DNA of 64,000 nt from Mycolicibacterium sp. CR10. GTDB lineage: Bacteria > Actinomycetota > Actinomycetes > Mycobacteriales > Mycobacteriaceae. A model generated the notes under the pieces. That model worked only from the letters and a program-made list of their open reading frames with translations. It had not been told where the DNA came from and did no database searches. Made by a program: the position numbers and the translations under genes. Shown here piece after piece: positions 43,148 through 53,000 of this stretch. The stretch is taken from NCBI RefSeq assembly GCF_005222675.1, contig NZ_STGE01000017.1, positions 1-64,000 on the forward strand, given 5' to 3'. Position 1 is the stretch's first letter. Every line of letters starts with the position of its first letter.

Positions 43148-44440
43148 TCAGTGGAACTGGCCCTCTTCGGTCGAGCCCGCGAGCGCGGTGGTCGACGACG
43201 TCGGGTCCACGGTGGTGGCGATCCGGTCGAAGTAGCCGGCGCCGACCTCGCGCTGGTGCTTCGTCGCGGTGTAGCCCCGCTCCTCGGCGGCGAACTCGCG
43301 CTCCTGCAGCTCGACGTAGGCGCTCATCTGGTTGCGGGCGTACCCGTGGGCCAGATCGAACATCGAGTAGTTCAGCGCGTGGAAGCCGGCCAGCGTGATG
43401 AACTGGAACTTGAATCCCATTGCGCCGAGCTCGTTTTGGAACTTCGCGATGGTGGCGTCGTCCAGGTGCTGCTTCCAGTTGAACGAGGGGCTGCAGTTGT
43501 AGGCCAGCATCTGGTCCGGGAACTCGGCCTTGACGCCCTCGGCGAACTTCTTCGCGAGCTCGAGGTCCGGGGTGCCGGTCTCCATCCAGATGAGGTCGGA
43601 GTACGGCGCGTAGGACTTGGCGCGGGCGATGCAGGGCTCGAGACCGTTCTTCACGCGGTAGAAGCCTTCCTTGGTCCGCTCGCCGGTGATGAACGGCTGG
43701 TCGCGCTCGTCGACGTCGGAGGTGATCAGCGTGGCTGCCTCGGCGTCGGTGCGGGCGATGACGACCGTCGGGACGTCGGCGACGTCGGCCGCGAGGCGGG
43801 CCGAGGTCAGGGTGCGGATGTGTTGCTGGGTGGGGATGAGCACCTTGCCACCGAGATGGCCGCACTTCTTCTCCGAGGCCAGCTGGTCCTCCCAGTGCGA
43901 ACCGGCGACACCGGCGGCGATCATGGCCTTCTGCAGCTCGTAGACGTTCAGCGCGCCACCGAAGCCGGCTTCACCGTCGGCGACGATCGGGGCCAACCAG
44001 TTCTCCACCGAGCGGTCACCCTCGACCTTGGCGATCTGGTCGGCGCGCAGCAGCGCGTTGTTGATCCGGCGGATGACCTGCGGCACCGAGTTGGCCGGGT
44101 ACAGGCTCTGGTCGGGGTAGGTGTGGCCGGACAGGTTCGCGTCACCGGCGACCTGCCAACCCGACAGGTAGATGGCCTTCAGGCCGGCGCGGACCTGCTG
44201 CACCGCCTGGTTACCGGTCAGCGCACCCAGGGAGTTGACGTAGTCCATGTCATGGAGTTGCTCCCAGAGCACCTCGGCGCCGCGGCGGGCCAGCGTGCTC
44301 TCCTCGACCACGTGGCCCTGCAGGGCGACGACGTCCTTGGGGGTGTAGGTGCGGGTGATGCCCTTCCAGCGGGGGTTGTGGTCCCAGTCGTGCTGGATCT
44401 GTTCCGGGCTCTTCGGCGTGCCGACGGTGGACTTCGTCAT
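43148..44440 (-). CDS. aceA: Isocitrate lyase
   Basis: Splits isocitrate into succinate and glyoxylate, the first glyoxylate-shunt step; also acts as 2-methylisocitrate lyase in mycobacteria. 430 residues. The catalytic signature is [10 protein letters not shown] with C193. Other landmarks are [10 protein letters not shown] (Mg2+ binding) and [13 protein letters not shown]. Corresponds to Icl1 (Rv0467). ATG at 44440 with GAAGGAG nine bases upstream. The 278-base leader/promoter region contains motifs resembling RamB sites (44461-44469, 44587-44599, 44611-44629), and ramB is the gene two positions away. Confidence 0.96.
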   Translation of the reverse strand: MTKSTVGTPKSPEQIQHDWDHNPRWKGITRTYTPKDVVALQGHVVEESTLARRGAEVLWEQLHDMDYVNSLGALTGNQAVQQVRAGLKAIYLSGWQVAGDANLSGHTYPDQSLYPANSVPQVIRRINNALLRADQIAKVEGDRSVENWLAPIVADGEAGFGGALNVYELQKAMIAAGVAGSHWEDQLASEKKCGHLGGKVLIPTQQHIRTLTSARLAADVADVPTVVIARTDAEAATLITSDVDERDQPFITGERTKEGFYRVKNGLEPCIARAKSYAPYSDLIWMETGTPDLELAKKFAEGVKAEFPDQMLAYNCSPSFNWKQHLDDATIAKFQNELGAMGFKFQFITLAGFHALNYSMFDLAHGYARNQMSAYVELQEREFAAEERGYTATKHQREVGAGYFDRIATTVDPTSSTTALAGSTEEGQFH

Positions 44441-44460
44441 CTGAGGGTGCTCCTTCGCTT

Positions 44461-44629
44461 CTTTGCAAGTCGCTGGAGACCGAGTCTCCTGAGACGCTCT
44501 AGTTGTTAACGCTCCAGCTTCTTCACTGGTGTGCTAATTAGAGGATGCACCAACGTATAACCGCAGGTCCACCCGTTTCAGTTGCCAACTTTCGCCAAGC
44601 CGCCCGCAGAAATTGCGAAGATTGCAAAG
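44461..44629. promoter_or_regulatory. Candidate RamB-binding motifs upstream of aceA
   Basis: Three short motifs resemble RamB sites: CTTTGCAAG (44461-44469), AACTTTCGCCAAG (44587-44599) and, on the minus strand, CTTTGCAATCTTCGCAATT (44629-44611). RamB is known to regulate icl in M. tuberculosis and aceA/aceB in Corynebacterium through TTTGCAAA-like elements. A CCTTCGCAAGG sequence at about 45582-45592 lies before ramB itself. I infer these from sequence only. Confidence 0.5.
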
Positions 44630-44718
44630 CTCACGATGAACTGAAACGGTTCAGAAGCTACTAGCCAGTAACCGAATTCCCGCTGGTCAGTACGCCCGTA
44701 CTGTTTAACGGAAGTGGT

Positions 44719-45552
44719 TCAGAGATTGAACAGGGAGGCGACGGCCTTGGTCTCGTCGCCGACCACATATGTGAGCGTTGTAACAGTGCGATCGGCGACG
44801 TCCGGGCCGAACTTGTCGGTGGAACCCGCCGGATACACGTGCCGGATGATCTCCAGCTTGTCTCCGAGAGCCACCGGCAGGTCGTGCTCGATGGTCACCC
44901 GCAGCGGCCCGGAGAGCAGTTCGGGCTGCACCGCGAGGTAGTCCTCGACGACGCTCCAGTACACCGAGTTGTTCATGTGGTCGAAGATGTCGATGTCGCT
45001 GACGCGGACGGGGTAGGCGCGGACGTCGACGGCGTCCTCACGGCTGCCGGCCTTCAGGTAGGCCTTCCACCTCAACCGGTCGACATCGGTGGTGCGCTGC
45101 AGTCCCTCGATGAAGTCATCGGAGATGCGCGCCGGACCCTGGGTCTCCCGGTTGATGTTGATCCAGAACGCCTCGGACTCCATCAGCCCGCCCCGGCGAC
45201 CCTCGATCCGAACCCGCATGTCGCACCACCGGTTGGACGTTCCCGAGCACCACCGCCGCAACCGCAGCATGTCCTTGAATTCGATGGGTTCGATCAGGTC
45301 GATCATGGTGCGACGCACGATCCACAGCGGATGGGTTTCCTCGAACCCCATCTCGCGTAGTTGGTCGGAGCCGATGTCCTGGATGTGGCGGGTGGCGGCG
45401 TCGAACTTCAGCCGGCCCTCGCGGTTGACGTCAGCGACGCGCAGCGGCCACTCGATGTCGAAAACGTCGGGGTGCGGATCGGGCACGGGCATCAGCGCTT
45501 TGCCCAACCCAATGACCTGACCAGAGCTAGTCACGAATTCCGATACTGCCAT
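44719..45552 (-). CDS. Acyl-ACP thioesterase-like protein (Rv0466-like)
   Basis: 277-residue protein of the FatA/FatB-like acyl-ACP thioesterase family, with two hot-dog halves (FDIEWPLRVADVNREGRL in the first, VRVSDIDIFDHMNNSVYW in the second). The DHMNNSVYW motif is typical of the second hot-dog. It would release fatty acids from acyl-ACP or acyl-CoA. Divergent from ramB with 59 bases between the starts, as Rv0466/Rv0465c. Start at 45552; MAVSEFV gives about 13 extra residues over Rv0466, so an inner start is possible. Confidence 0.8.
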   Translation of the reverse strand: MAVSEFVTSSGQVIGLGKALMPVPDPHPDVFDIEWPLRVADVNREGRLKFDAATRHIQDIGSDQLREMGFEETHPLWIVRRTMIDLIEPIEFKDMLRLRRWCSGTSNRWCDMRVRIEGRRGGLMESEAFWININRETQGPARISDDFIEGLQRTTDVDRLRWKAYLKAGSREDAVDVRAYPVRVSDIDIFDHMNNSVYWSVVEDYLAVQPELLSGPLRVTIEHDLPVALGDKLEIIRHVYPAGSTDKFGPDVADRTVTTLTYVVGDETKAVASLFNL

Positions 45553-45611
45553 ACGCCCTCGATTGCCAAGGATGCTAATTGTGCCTTCGCAAGGTTGATA
45601 GCCTGGCTGAC

Positions 45612-47042
45612 GTGGCGAAAACGTTTGTCGGCGGGCGACTAAGGCAGCTCAGAAGCGAACGCGGATTCAGCCAGGCCTCGTTGGCGCAGATGCTCGAAAT
45701 TTCGCCCAGCTACCTCAACCAGATCGAGCACGACGTCAGGCCACTCACCGTGGCGGTGCTGCTGCGGATCACCGAGGTCTTCGGCGTGGACGCCACGTTC
45801 TTCGCCTCCCAGGACGACACCCGCCTGATCGCTGAACTACGCGAAGTGCTGATGGACCGCGACCTGGACGTCGACGTCGATCCGACCGAGGTCGCCGACA
45901 TGGTCGGCGCGCACCCGACGCTGGCCCGCGCCATGGTCAACCTGCACCGGCGCTACCAGCTCACCACCACCCAGCTGGCGGCCGCGACCGAGGACCGCTT
46001 CAACGGGGGAAGCGGCAGCGGCAGCGGGTCCATCACGATGCCGCACGAAGAGGTGCGCGACTACTTCTACCAGCGGCAGAACTACCTGCACGAACTGGAC
46101 ACCGCTGCCGAGGACCTCACCGCGGGCATGCGGATCCAGCGGGGTGACCTCGCGGGCGACCTGGCCGACAGGCTGCGAATCGTGCACGGCGTCAGGATCA
46201 TCCGCCGCATCGACCTCGGCCACGGAGTGCTGCACCGCTACGACCCAGCATCGAAGACCCTGGAGATCGGGGCCCATCTCTCCTCGGGTCAGTCGGTGTT
46301 CCGGATGGCGGCCGAGCTGTCCTACCTGGAATGCGGCGACCTGATCGACAAGTTGGTCGACGAGGGTCACTTCACCAGCGAGGAATCTCAGCGGCTGGCC
46401 CGTCTGGGCTTGGCGAATTACTTCGCCGCCGCGGCGGTGCTGCCGTACGCCCACTTCCACGAGGTGGCCGAGAAGTTCCGCTACGACGTCGAACGGCTGT
46501 CGGCCTACCACTCGATCAGCTACGAGACCATCTGCCACCGGCTGTCGACGCTGCAGCGGCCGTCGATGCGGGGCGTCCCGTTCTCCTTCGTGCGTGTCGA
46601 CCGTGCAGGCAACATGTCGAAGCGGCAGTCCGCCACGGGTTTTCACTTCTCCTCCAGCGGCGGCACCTGCCCACTGTGGAACGTCTACGAGACGTTCGCC
46701 AACCCCGGCAAGATCCTGGTGCAGCTCGCCGAGATGCCCGACGGACGCAGCTACATGTGGGTGGCGAGGACCGTGGAGCGCCGCGCGTCGCGCTATGGTC
46801 AGCCAGGTAAGACGTTCGCGATCGGCCTCGGCTGCGAACTGCGCCACGCGCAGCGGCTCGTCTACTCGGAAGGGCTCGATTTGACCGGTGGTACCAACCT
46901 CCGAGCAACGCCGATCGGCGCCGGCTGCCGGGTGTGCGAACGCGACAACTGTCCGCAGCGAGCGTTCCCCGCGCTGGGCCGCGCACTCGACATCAACGAA
47001 CACCGCTCGACGGTGTCCCCGTATCTGGTGAGGCAGCCGTGA
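45612..47042 (+). CDS. ramB: Transcriptional regulator RamB
   Basis: 476-residue regulator of acetate and glyoxylate-shunt genes. N-terminal XRE helix-turn-helix (residues about 8-62; GFSQASLAQMLEISPSYLNQ). The middle contains an IrrE/ImmA-like segment, and the C-terminal ScfR (short-chain fatty acid regulator) domain ends with a cysteine cluster, GAGCRVCERDNCPQ, that could bind metal. The GTG at 45612 gives VAKTFVGGRLRQLRSERG, matching Rv0465c; an upstream in-frame codon at 45579 is less likely. It overlaps the next gene by four bases (GTGA). Confidence 0.93.
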   Translation: MAKTFVGGRLRQLRSERGFSQASLAQMLEISPSYLNQIEHDVRPLTVAVLLRITEVFGVDATFFASQDDTRLIAELREVLMDRDLDVDVDPTEVADMVGAHPTLARAMVNLHRRYQLTTTQLAAATEDRFNGGSGSGSGSITMPHEEVRDYFYQRQNYLHELDTAAEDLTAGMRIQRGDLAGDLADRLRIVHGVRIIRRIDLGHGVLHRYDPASKTLEIGAHLSSGQSVFRMAAELSYLECGDLIDKLVDEGHFTSEESQRLARLGLANYFAAAAVLPYAHFHEVAEKFRYDVERLSAYHSISYETICHRLSTLQRPSMRGVPFSFVRVDRAGNMSKRQSATGFHFSSSGGTCPLWNVYETFANPGKILVQLAEMPDGRSYMWVARTVERRASRYGQPGKTFAIGLGCELRHAQRLVYSEGLDLTGGTNLRATPIGAGCRVCERDNCPQRAFPALGRALDINEHRSTVSPYLVRQP

Positions 47043-47596
47043 ACCCACGCGACGAGCCGACACTCGCCCGCATCCCACCGGGCGGCTTCAAGGAACTGGG
47101 CCCGGTCGGGTGGGTGATCGCCAAGGTCGGTGCGCGCGGCATCCGCCGGCCACGGTTCAGCCTGATGAATGTCCTCGGCCAACACAAGCTGTTGCTTCCG
47201 GTGTGGCTGCCGCTGTCGGCCTACCTGCTCTATGCGGGCAAGCTCTCGCGGCGCGACGCCGAGACGGTCATCCTGCGGGTCGGACACCTGCGCGAGTGCG
47301 AGTACGAACTGCAGCAGCACCGCAGGTTGGCACGCACTCGCGGGCTCAACGCCGAGGACCAGGCACGGATCTTCGAGGGCCCCGACGCCGAGGGGCTGAC
47401 CGACCGCGAGCGGGTGCTGATCACCGCGACCGACGAGTTCGTCGTCACCCGTGGGGTGTCACCGCAGACGTGGCAGGCGCTCGCCGGACACTTCACTAAA
47501 CCCCAGCTGATCGAATTCTGTTTGCTGGCAGCACAATACGATGGGCTTGCGGCCACCATCACCACCCTCGGGGTCCCGCTGGACTTCCCGGACTAA
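47039..47596 (+). CDS. Carboxymuconolactone decarboxylase/AhpD-like protein (Rv0464c-like)
   Basis: 185-residue all-helical protein of the CMD/AhpD superfamily. The AhpD-type active-site region reads HLRECEYELQQHRRLAR: the first Cys and the His are kept, but the second Cys of CxxC is replaced, so classical AhpD disulfide chemistry is unlikely. The start is the GTG overlapping the ramB stop (GTGA), making translational coupling to RamB likely. Homologue of Rv0464c; substrate unknown. Confidence 0.8.
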   Translation: MNPRDEPTLARIPPGGFKELGPVGWVIAKVGARGIRRPRFSLMNVLGQHKLLLPVWLPLSAYLLYAGKLSRRDAETVILRVGHLRECEYELQQHRRLARTRGLNAEDQARIFEGPDAEGLTDRERVLITATDEFVVTRGVSPQTWQALAGHFTKPQLIEFCLLAAQYDGLAATITTLGVPLDFPD

Positions 47597-47667
47597 CGTT
47601 CACCCGGCCGGCCGGGCACCCGCGGCTACCATTCGACGATGACCCCGGATACGTCAGCGTCGACGAA

Positions 47668-48633
47668 GTGGTAGCCAACCCCTGGCGCCATCCGCCCGGT
47701 GTTCCGCACTGCGAGCCCCCACGCGCCGAGGGTCGCTTCTTCCTTCCCGACGGCCGCCGTCTCGGCTACGCCGAATACGGCGATCCGACCGGTCCGGTCG
47801 TGCTGTGGTTCCACGGCACCCCCGGCGGCCGCAGGCAACTGCCGATCGTCGGTCGTCGCGCCGCCGAGGCACTCGGGCTTCGGGTGGTGCTCGTCGAGCG
47901 CGCCGGATCCGGGCTGAGCGATCCGCACTCCTACGACCGGGTCGGCGACTGGGCCACCGACATGGCGCACGTCGCCGATCTCCTGGGCGCAGACAAGGTC
48001 GGCGTCGTCGGCCTGTCGGGCGGTGGTCCGTTCGCGTTGTCGTGCGCCGGGATGCCGGCGATGGCCGACCGGGTGACCGCCGTCGCCGTCCTCGGCGGTG
48101 TGACACCGTCGGTCGGGCCGGACGCCACAGCCAGCGGCGCGATCGACTTGGCCCGGAAGTTCGCCCCGCTGATGTCGGCCGCCCGCCGGCCGTTCGCGGC
48201 AGCCGTCGCCGGACTGCTGACGCCGGTCATCCCGCTGGCACACCTGGCGTACTCCGGCCTGGCCGCGGTGATGCCCGACGGTGACAAGCGGGTGTTCAGC
48301 AACCCCGAGATCGAGGCGATGTTCATCGACGACATCGTCCACGTCGCCAACGGCCGTTTTCAGGCGCTGCTCGACGATGCCCGACTGTTCGGCCGGGACT
48401 GGGGTTTCCGGTTGCCCGACGTCAACGTGCCGGTTCGGTGGTGGCACGGCGACGCCGACTCGATCATCTCGCTGGCCGACGCGGAAGCGGCTGTCGGGCA
48501 TCTGCCCGACGTCGAGTTGACGTTGATGCCGGACGAGAGCCACCTCGGCGGCTTCGCCGCGGCCGACGACGTCCTCGCGTTCCTGCGCCCGTTCCTGCCG
48601 ACCGGAAGCGGCGCGAAAAACGCGGCCCGGTGA
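47668..48633 (+). CDS. Alpha/beta-fold hydrolase
   Basis: 321-residue hydrolase. Oxyanion-hole HGTPGGRRQL, nucleophile elbow GLSGGGP with the catalytic Ser, a helical cap (about residues 150-220), acid in WHGDADSIIS and catalytic His in PDESHLGGF. The pattern matches the epoxide hydrolase/lipase-like group; substrate unknown. GTG at 47668; the coding phase appears to run back to about 47620 (DDPGYVSVDEV), so the true start is not certain, but no better start codon is seen. Follows the CMD-like gene by 71 bases. Confidence 0.8.
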   Translation: MVANPWRHPPGVPHCEPPRAEGRFFLPDGRRLGYAEYGDPTGPVVLWFHGTPGGRRQLPIVGRRAAEALGLRVVLVERAGSGLSDPHSYDRVGDWATDMAHVADLLGADKVGVVGLSGGGPFALSCAGMPAMADRVTAVAVLGGVTPSVGPDATASGAIDLARKFAPLMSAARRPFAAAVAGLLTPVIPLAHLAYSGLAAVMPDGDKRVFSNPEIEAMFIDDIVHVANGRFQALLDDARLFGRDWGFRLPDVNVPVRWWHGDADSIISLADAEAAVGHLPDVELTLMPDESHLGGFAAADDVLAFLRPFLPTGSGAKNAAR

Positions 48634-48642
48634 CGCAACGGC

Positions 48643-48921
48643 CTACAGGTACGTCACACCCAGCACGATCAGCGACAACAGCACCGGCGAGGCCGGCAGG
48701 GCCCAGAGGAACACCGCCCAGATCTCAGCCTTGCGCGTCTTGAGTTTCCACTGCCGCCAGCCGAGCGCCCCGGCCGCGACACCAACGACCAAGGACACCG
48801 CGGCCACGACAAGCGTCCACCTCTGCACGTCCGTCGATGCCATGGCCGCAGAGATCCCGGCCAGCCACAGGATGTGGCCGACCACCAACCCGCCGATACC
48901 GGCGACCCAGATCGCTCTCAA
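48643..48921 (-). CDS. Small three-helix membrane protein (Rv0463-like)
   Basis: 92-residue membrane protein with three hydrophobic helices (about residues 5-27, 36-54 and 68-90). The TTG start at 48921 immediately follows the lpd stop codon. Gene order lpd then this protein matches Rv0462-Rv0463. Function unknown. Confidence 0.78.
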   Translation of the reverse strand: MRAIWVAGIGGLVVGHILWLAGISAAMASTDVQRWTLVVAAVSLVVGVAAGALGWRQWKLKTRKAEIWAVFLWALPASPVLLSLIVLGVTYL

Positions 48922-50316
48922 CTAGAAATTGATCATGTGGCCGACCAGCCCGTGGAAGCACTCCTGGAGCGCCTCGGACAGGGTCGGATGCGTGTGAACG
49001 TTGCGGGCCAACTCGTTGGCGGTCAGATCCCACTTCTGCGCCAGTGTCAGCTCGGGCAGCAGCTCGGCGACGTCCGGGCCGATCAGGTGACCACCGAGCA
49101 GCTCGCCGTACTTCTTGTCGGCGATCAGCTTGACGAAACCGGTCGGATCGCCGAGGCCGTGGGCCTTGCCGTTGGCCGTGAACGGGAACTTCGAGACGAC
49201 GACGTCGTAGCCCTCATCCTTGGCCTGGGCCTCGGTCAGACCGAAGCTGGCGACCTGCGGCTGGCAGAACGTCGCCCGCGGCATCATCCGGTAGTCACCG
49301 AGCGCGAGGGTTTCCGAGCCGGCGATGGTCTCGGCCGCGACCACGCCCATCGCCTCCGCGACGTGGGCGAGCTGCAGCTTGGCCGTGACGTCGCCGATGG
49401 CATAGATGTGCGGGACGTTGGTGCGCATGTAGTCGTCGATGCCGATGGCCTTGCGGTCGGTGAGCTCGACGCCCGCCTTGTCCAGCCCGAAGCCCTCGAC
49501 GTTGGGTGCGAAGCCGATGGCCTGCATCACCTTGTCGGCCTTCAGTTCCTCGGACTTGCCGTCCTTGCTGACCGTCACGGTGACCGTCGACCCATCGTCG
49601 TCGATCGATTCGACCTTGGTTCCGGTGAGGATCTTGACGCCTAGCTTCTTGTACTGCTTCTCGATCTCCTTGGAGACCTCGGCGTCCTCGTTGGGCAGCG
49701 CGCGCGGCAGGAACTCGACGATGGTGACGTCCACGCCGTAGTTCTTGAGCACGTAGGCGAACTCCATGCCGATGGCGCCCGCGCCGGCGATGATGATCGA
49801 CCCCGGCAGCTCCTTGGTCATGATCTGCTTCTCGTAGGTGACGACGTTCTCCGACAGCGACGTGCCGGGGACGAGCCGGGTGCTGGAGCCGGTCGCGATG
49901 ATCGCGTTGTCGAACTCGACCTTCTCGGTCCCACCGTCGTTCAGATCGACCTCGATGCTGTTGGCGCCGGTGAACTTCCCGTAGCCGTGGATCTCGGTGA
50001 TCTTGTTCTTCTTCATCAGGAAGTGCACGCCCGCGACGCGGCCGTCGGCCACCTTGCGGCTGCGGTCATACGCGGCGCCGAAGTCGAAACTGGCCTCGCC
50101 GCTGATGCCGAAGGTCTTGGCTTCCTTGGTGAAGATGTGGGCGAGTTCGGCGTTGCGCAGCAGCGCCTTCGACGGGATGCACCCGACGTTCAGGCACACA
50201 CCGCCCCAGTACTTGGGTTCGACGATGGCGGTGTTCAGCCCGAGTTGGGCGGCGCGAATGGCCGCAACGTATCCGCCGGGGCCGGCTCCGAGAACGACGA
50301 CGTCATAGTGGGTCAC
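48922..50316 (-). CDS. lpd: Dihydrolipoamide dehydrogenase
   Basis: E3 of the pyruvate, 2-oxoglutarate and branched-chain dehydrogenase complexes, also part of the mycobacterial peroxynitrite reductase. 464 residues. FAD motif [14 protein letters not shown], redox-active pair in [16 protein letters not shown]-binding [13 protein letters not shown], and the interface motif HTHPTLSE with the catalytic His-Glu near the C-terminus. The GTG at 50316 gives exactly the length of Rv0462; the long frame upstream is spurious. It precedes the three-helix membrane gene. Confidence 0.96.
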   Translation of the reverse strand: MTHYDVVVLGAGPGGYVAAIRAAQLGLNTAIVEPKYWGGVCLNVGCIPSKALLRNAELAHIFTKEAKTFGISGEASFDFGAAYDRSRKVADGRVAGVHFLMKKNKITEIHGYGKFTGANSIEVDLNDGGTEKVEFDNAIIATGSSTRLVPGTSLSENVVTYEKQIMTKELPGSIIIAGAGAIGMEFAYVLKNYGVDVTIVEFLPRALPNEDAEVSKEIEKQYKKLGVKILTGTKVESIDDDGSTVTVTVSKDGKSEELKADKVMQAIGFAPNVEGFGLDKAGVELTDRKAIGIDDYMRTNVPHIYAIGDVTAKLQLAHVAEAMGVVAAETIAGSETLALGDYRMMPRATFCQPQVASFGLTEAQAKDEGYDVVVSKFPFTANGKAHGLGDPTGFVKLIADKKYGELLGGHLIGPDVAELLPELTLAQKWDLTANELARNVHTHPTLSEALQECFHGLVGHMINF

Positions 50317-50348
50317 GCCTACCCACCCTAATGGTCCGGGCGCACGTG

Positions 50349-50828
50349 TTACCGGGTGATCCAGCCGAACACGTACCCGCCGTAAAGAACCGCGGCCGCC
50401 AGGGTCGACGCGAACGGCGCCGACATCATGGCGATGGCTGTCGCCGACATCACCGGTCGGTCCTGCACCATGGCGCAGAGCAGGCTGCCGACGATGCACG
50501 ACACCAGGTAGACGAGGACGACGAACACCGGCATGGTCTTGTCCACCGAGTGGAACCACCAGTAGTACAGGCCCAGCCCGGCCGCGGCCGCCACGATCCA
50601 CACGCCCGTGACGACAAGGACGAAGCGCCACCGACTGAGGTGCTGCTCGACACCGGGAACGACGATCGGCTGCGCTGGGTGCGGGAGCACCTCGACGGGC
50701 GCCGCGGGTTCGCGGGCCGCGGGTTCGGGGGCCTCCAGGAGACCTTGCGCGGTGAAGGCGCCGGTGAACTCGGGTGTGAAGGGCTGAGTGTGTTCACCCG
50801 GCGGCGTGTTTTTCTCGGTGTCAGCCAC
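50349..50828 (-). CDS. Membrane protein (Rv0461-like)
   Basis: 159-residue protein. About 65 Pro/Glu/Ala-rich cytoplasmic residues, then three hydrophobic helices (about residues 70-90, 98-120, 130-155). ATG at 50828 overlaps the stop of the next gene by eight bases. Same place as Rv0461 ahead of lpd. Function unknown. Confidence 0.78.
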   Translation of the reverse strand: MADTEKNTPPGEHTQPFTPEFTGAFTAQGLLEAPEPAAREPAAPVEVLPHPAQPIVVPGVEQHLSRWRFVLVVTGVWIVAAAAGLGLYYWWFHSVDKTMPVFVVLVYLVSCIVGSLLCAMVQDRPVMSATAIAMMSAPFASTLAAAVLYGGYVFGWITR

Positions 50829-51099
50829 TGGACGCCACCTGGATCGCGGCCAGCGCTCCGAAACAGCCCGGCCCCATCGCGAGCACCAGGGCGCCCAGGG
50901 CGGTGACCCACCGCTTGCCCGACAGCAGGATCGTCAGCAGGCCGATCGCGCTGGGAATGCCGACGGCCAGCGCGATCGCGATGTCAGGCCGAACCGTCGC
51001 GGTGACCTCGACGGTGGCCGCGGTCGCAGCGATCATTCCGGCGGCGACGCCGATGATCATCATCCCGGCCAACACCGATGCACGCGGCAGCGGAATCAT
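50821..51099 (-). CDS. Hydrophobic protein (Rv0460-like)
   Basis: 92-residue protein with three predicted helices (MIIGVAAGMIAATAATV; IALAVGIPSAIGLLTILL; TALGALVLAMGPGCFGALAA) and a single cysteine. It overlaps the downstream Rv0461-like gene by eight bases. Likely homologue of Rv0460. Function unknown. Confidence 0.75.
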   Translation of the reverse strand: MIPLPRASVLAGMMIIGVAAGMIAATAATVEVTATVRPDIAIALAVGIPSAIGLLTILLSGKRWVTALGALVLAMGPGCFGALAAIQVASSG

Positions 51100-51158
51100 G
51101 GGTTTAAAGCTAACGCCGCTGCGGGCTTACACCCCGGCGGCGCGCCTGGGAAAACCGG

Positions 51159-51650
51159 TCAAGATCGCGTAACGGGAATCGCGCAGGCGTCGACCGCCTC
51201 GGCCACGATATGGGTCCCGGACGCCGCGGGGCGCAGGCCGCCTTCGAAATCGGCGCCGGTCACCGGTGGCGAGGCGTCCAAGGTTTGGTTCTCGTCGTCG
51301 GTGAACGCGCGGCCGCGGGACAGGAAGCGCTTGCCTTCGGGCGCCTCCAGGCTGAACCCGCCACCCCGGCCCGGGACGACGTCGATCACCAACTGGGTGT
51401 GCTTCCAGGTGTCGAACTGCGGTCCGGAGATCCACACCGGCACCCCGTCGCCGACGTCGAGCACGGCCAGCAGGATGTCTCGGTCACCGACCAGGAAATC
51501 GCCGTCGGGGTAACACATCGGCGACGACCCGTCGCAGCAGCCACCGGATTGATGCAACATCAACGCGCCATGGCGGTCCTGGAGCGTCCGCAGCAGTTCG
51601 GCGGCGGCTTCGGTCACGAGTGCGCGATGGGGTGTGGCCACGCTAGCCAT
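51159..51650 (-). CDS. DUF779 protein (Rv0459-like)
   Basis: 163-residue soluble protein of DUF779. The Cys/Gly-rich motif HQSGGCCDGSSPMCYP (residues about 35-50) suggests metal or thiol chemistry. Elsewhere DUF779 genes sit next to acetaldehyde/alcohol-inducible aldehyde dehydrogenase genes (Rv0458/Rv0459), and its role is unknown. Here no aldehyde dehydrogenase gene is adjacent; instead it follows a GAF-domain regulator with an eight-base overlap. ATG at 51650 has AGGAGG six bases upstream. A Zn-alcohol dehydrogenase gene lies beyond the regulator. Confidence 0.85.
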   Translation of the reverse strand: MASVATPHRALVTEAAAELLRTLQDRHGALMLHQSGGCCDGSSPMCYPDGDFLVGDRDILLAVLDVGDGVPVWISGPQFDTWKHTQLVIDVVPGRGGGFSLEAPEGKRFLSRGRAFTDDENQTLDASPPVTGADFEGGLRPAASGTHIVAEAVDACAIPVTRS

Positions 51651-52977
51651 TGTCCTCCTGATTCTTCTCCGGCACGCTGCCCATTCGGGCAGCACGGGTC
51701 ACCGGCGCCGTCGACGGCGGCAACAGCATGTGCCGGTCGTCGGGGTAGCGGACGTCGAGAGCGACCGAACCGGCGAACCGGTACGGCTGGGCGACGAGGA
51801 GTCCGGCGAACAGTTTGCGCAGCCGCGACATCTCCGCCCGAACCGTCACCACCCGGGTTCGGTCGCCGTACAGATCCTCGGCAAGTTCCGGCGCTGATCG
51901 GCCCTGCGGCGAAAGGGCAAGCGCGAGAAGGATTTCGGCGTGCCGCAGGGACAGGTCGTGGCGCCAGGTGCCGAATTGGCCCGCCACCCCCAGCGACGGA
52001 GTGTCCGGGTTGCCGAAGTCCAGAGTGACCCGAGAGGCGTGGTCGAGGTCACCCACGCCGTCGCCGACCGCGGGGCGGACGAGCCAGCCGCCGGGAAGGG
52101 GTTCGACGGCGCACACCCCCAGGGTCGCCAACCGCACCCGCCCGGGGGTCAGCTGCTCGGGCAGCAGGATCCGGTTGTGCAGCGGCATCGCGTCGACGGC
52201 GGCGACCCAGCCGTCGGTGTCCACGGCGAGCGCCGGGCTGCCGATACGCGCGAGGATCGGCGCGGCGAACGCGCGCAGCCGATTCAGGGTGCGGTCGTGC
52301 TCCTGACGAAGCTGAGACTCGGCGAGCCGCGCTACGGCGTCCACCAACGCGATGGTCGTCGGATGCACGGTGGGTGCCGGGCCGGAGACGTCCACAACAC
52401 CGATGACCTGACCGGTCCGCGGATCCCGGATGGGCGCGCCCGCGCACGTCCACGAATGGTGGCTGCGCAGGAAATGCTCGGCGGAGAACACCTGCACCGC
52501 GCGCTGGGACACCAGCGCCGTGCCGATGGCGTTGGTCCCGACGGCGCCCTCCCCCCAATGCGCACCCTCGACGAAACCGAGGCGGTCGGCGTTCATCAGC
52601 ACGGCCGGCGAACCCGTGCGCCACAGCACCCGGCCCTTCGCGTCGGCGACCACGAGGATGTTGTCGCCCTCGGCAACCAGCGACTCCAGGCCGTGCGAGA
52701 TTTCGTCGAGCACCGCGAGCAGCCCGGACGACTGCCGCAGCATCTCCAGGGCGCCGGTCTCCACCACCGGGTCGGCATCGGGGGCTCGGTCGTGCATACC
52801 GCTGGCGATCAGCCGTCGCCAGGAGTCGCCGATGACTTCCCGAGGCCGGGCCGGTGCCCGGTGACCCGCCATGGTCGCGTCGTAGACAGCCGACATCAGC
52901 CGCGCGTAGCTGCGCGGATCCTCGCCGACGGCGACAGCGGGTTCAGGCACGGGCGAGCTGCCGACATTGCTGGGCAT
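51643..52977 (-). CDS. GAF-domain transcriptional regulator (AcoR-like N-terminus)
   Basis: 444-residue regulator. The N-terminal part resembles AcoR/FhlA-type GAF sensor domains (SWRRLIASGMHDRAPD; HWGEGAVGTNAIGTAL; DVSGPAPTVHP), residues about 40-240. There is no AAA+ sigma-54 domain. The C-terminus has a winged-helix-like region instead (LSLRHAEILLALALSPQGRS, then AEDLYGDRTRVVTVRAEMSR). It probably senses acetaldehyde, acetoin or alcohol metabolites and controls the alcohol dehydrogenase gene upstream and the coupled DUF779 gene. The inverted GTTGC-type sites at 54151-54227 are candidate targets. Confidence 0.78.
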   Translation of the reverse strand: MPSNVGSSPVPEPAVAVGEDPRSYARLMSAVYDATMAGHRAPARPREVIGDSWRRLIASGMHDRAPDADPVVETGALEMLRQSSGLLAVLDEISHGLESLVAEGDNILVVADAKGRVLWRTGSPAVLMNADRLGFVEGAHWGEGAVGTNAIGTALVSQRAVQVFSAEHFLRSHHSWTCAGAPIRDPRTGQVIGVVDVSGPAPTVHPTTIALVDAVARLAESQLRQEHDRTLNRLRAFAAPILARIGSPALAVDTDGWVAAVDAMPLHNRILLPEQLTPGRVRLATLGVCAVEPLPGGWLVRPAVGDGVGDLDHASRVTLDFGNPDTPSLGVAGQFGTWRHDLSLRHAEILLALALSPQGRSAPELAEDLYGDRTRVVTVRAEMSRLRKLFAGLLVAQPYRFAGSVALDVRYPDDRHMLLPPSTAPVTRAARMGSVPEKNQEDNG

Positions 52978-53000
52978 CAGTACCCATAGTGCTCCGCATC

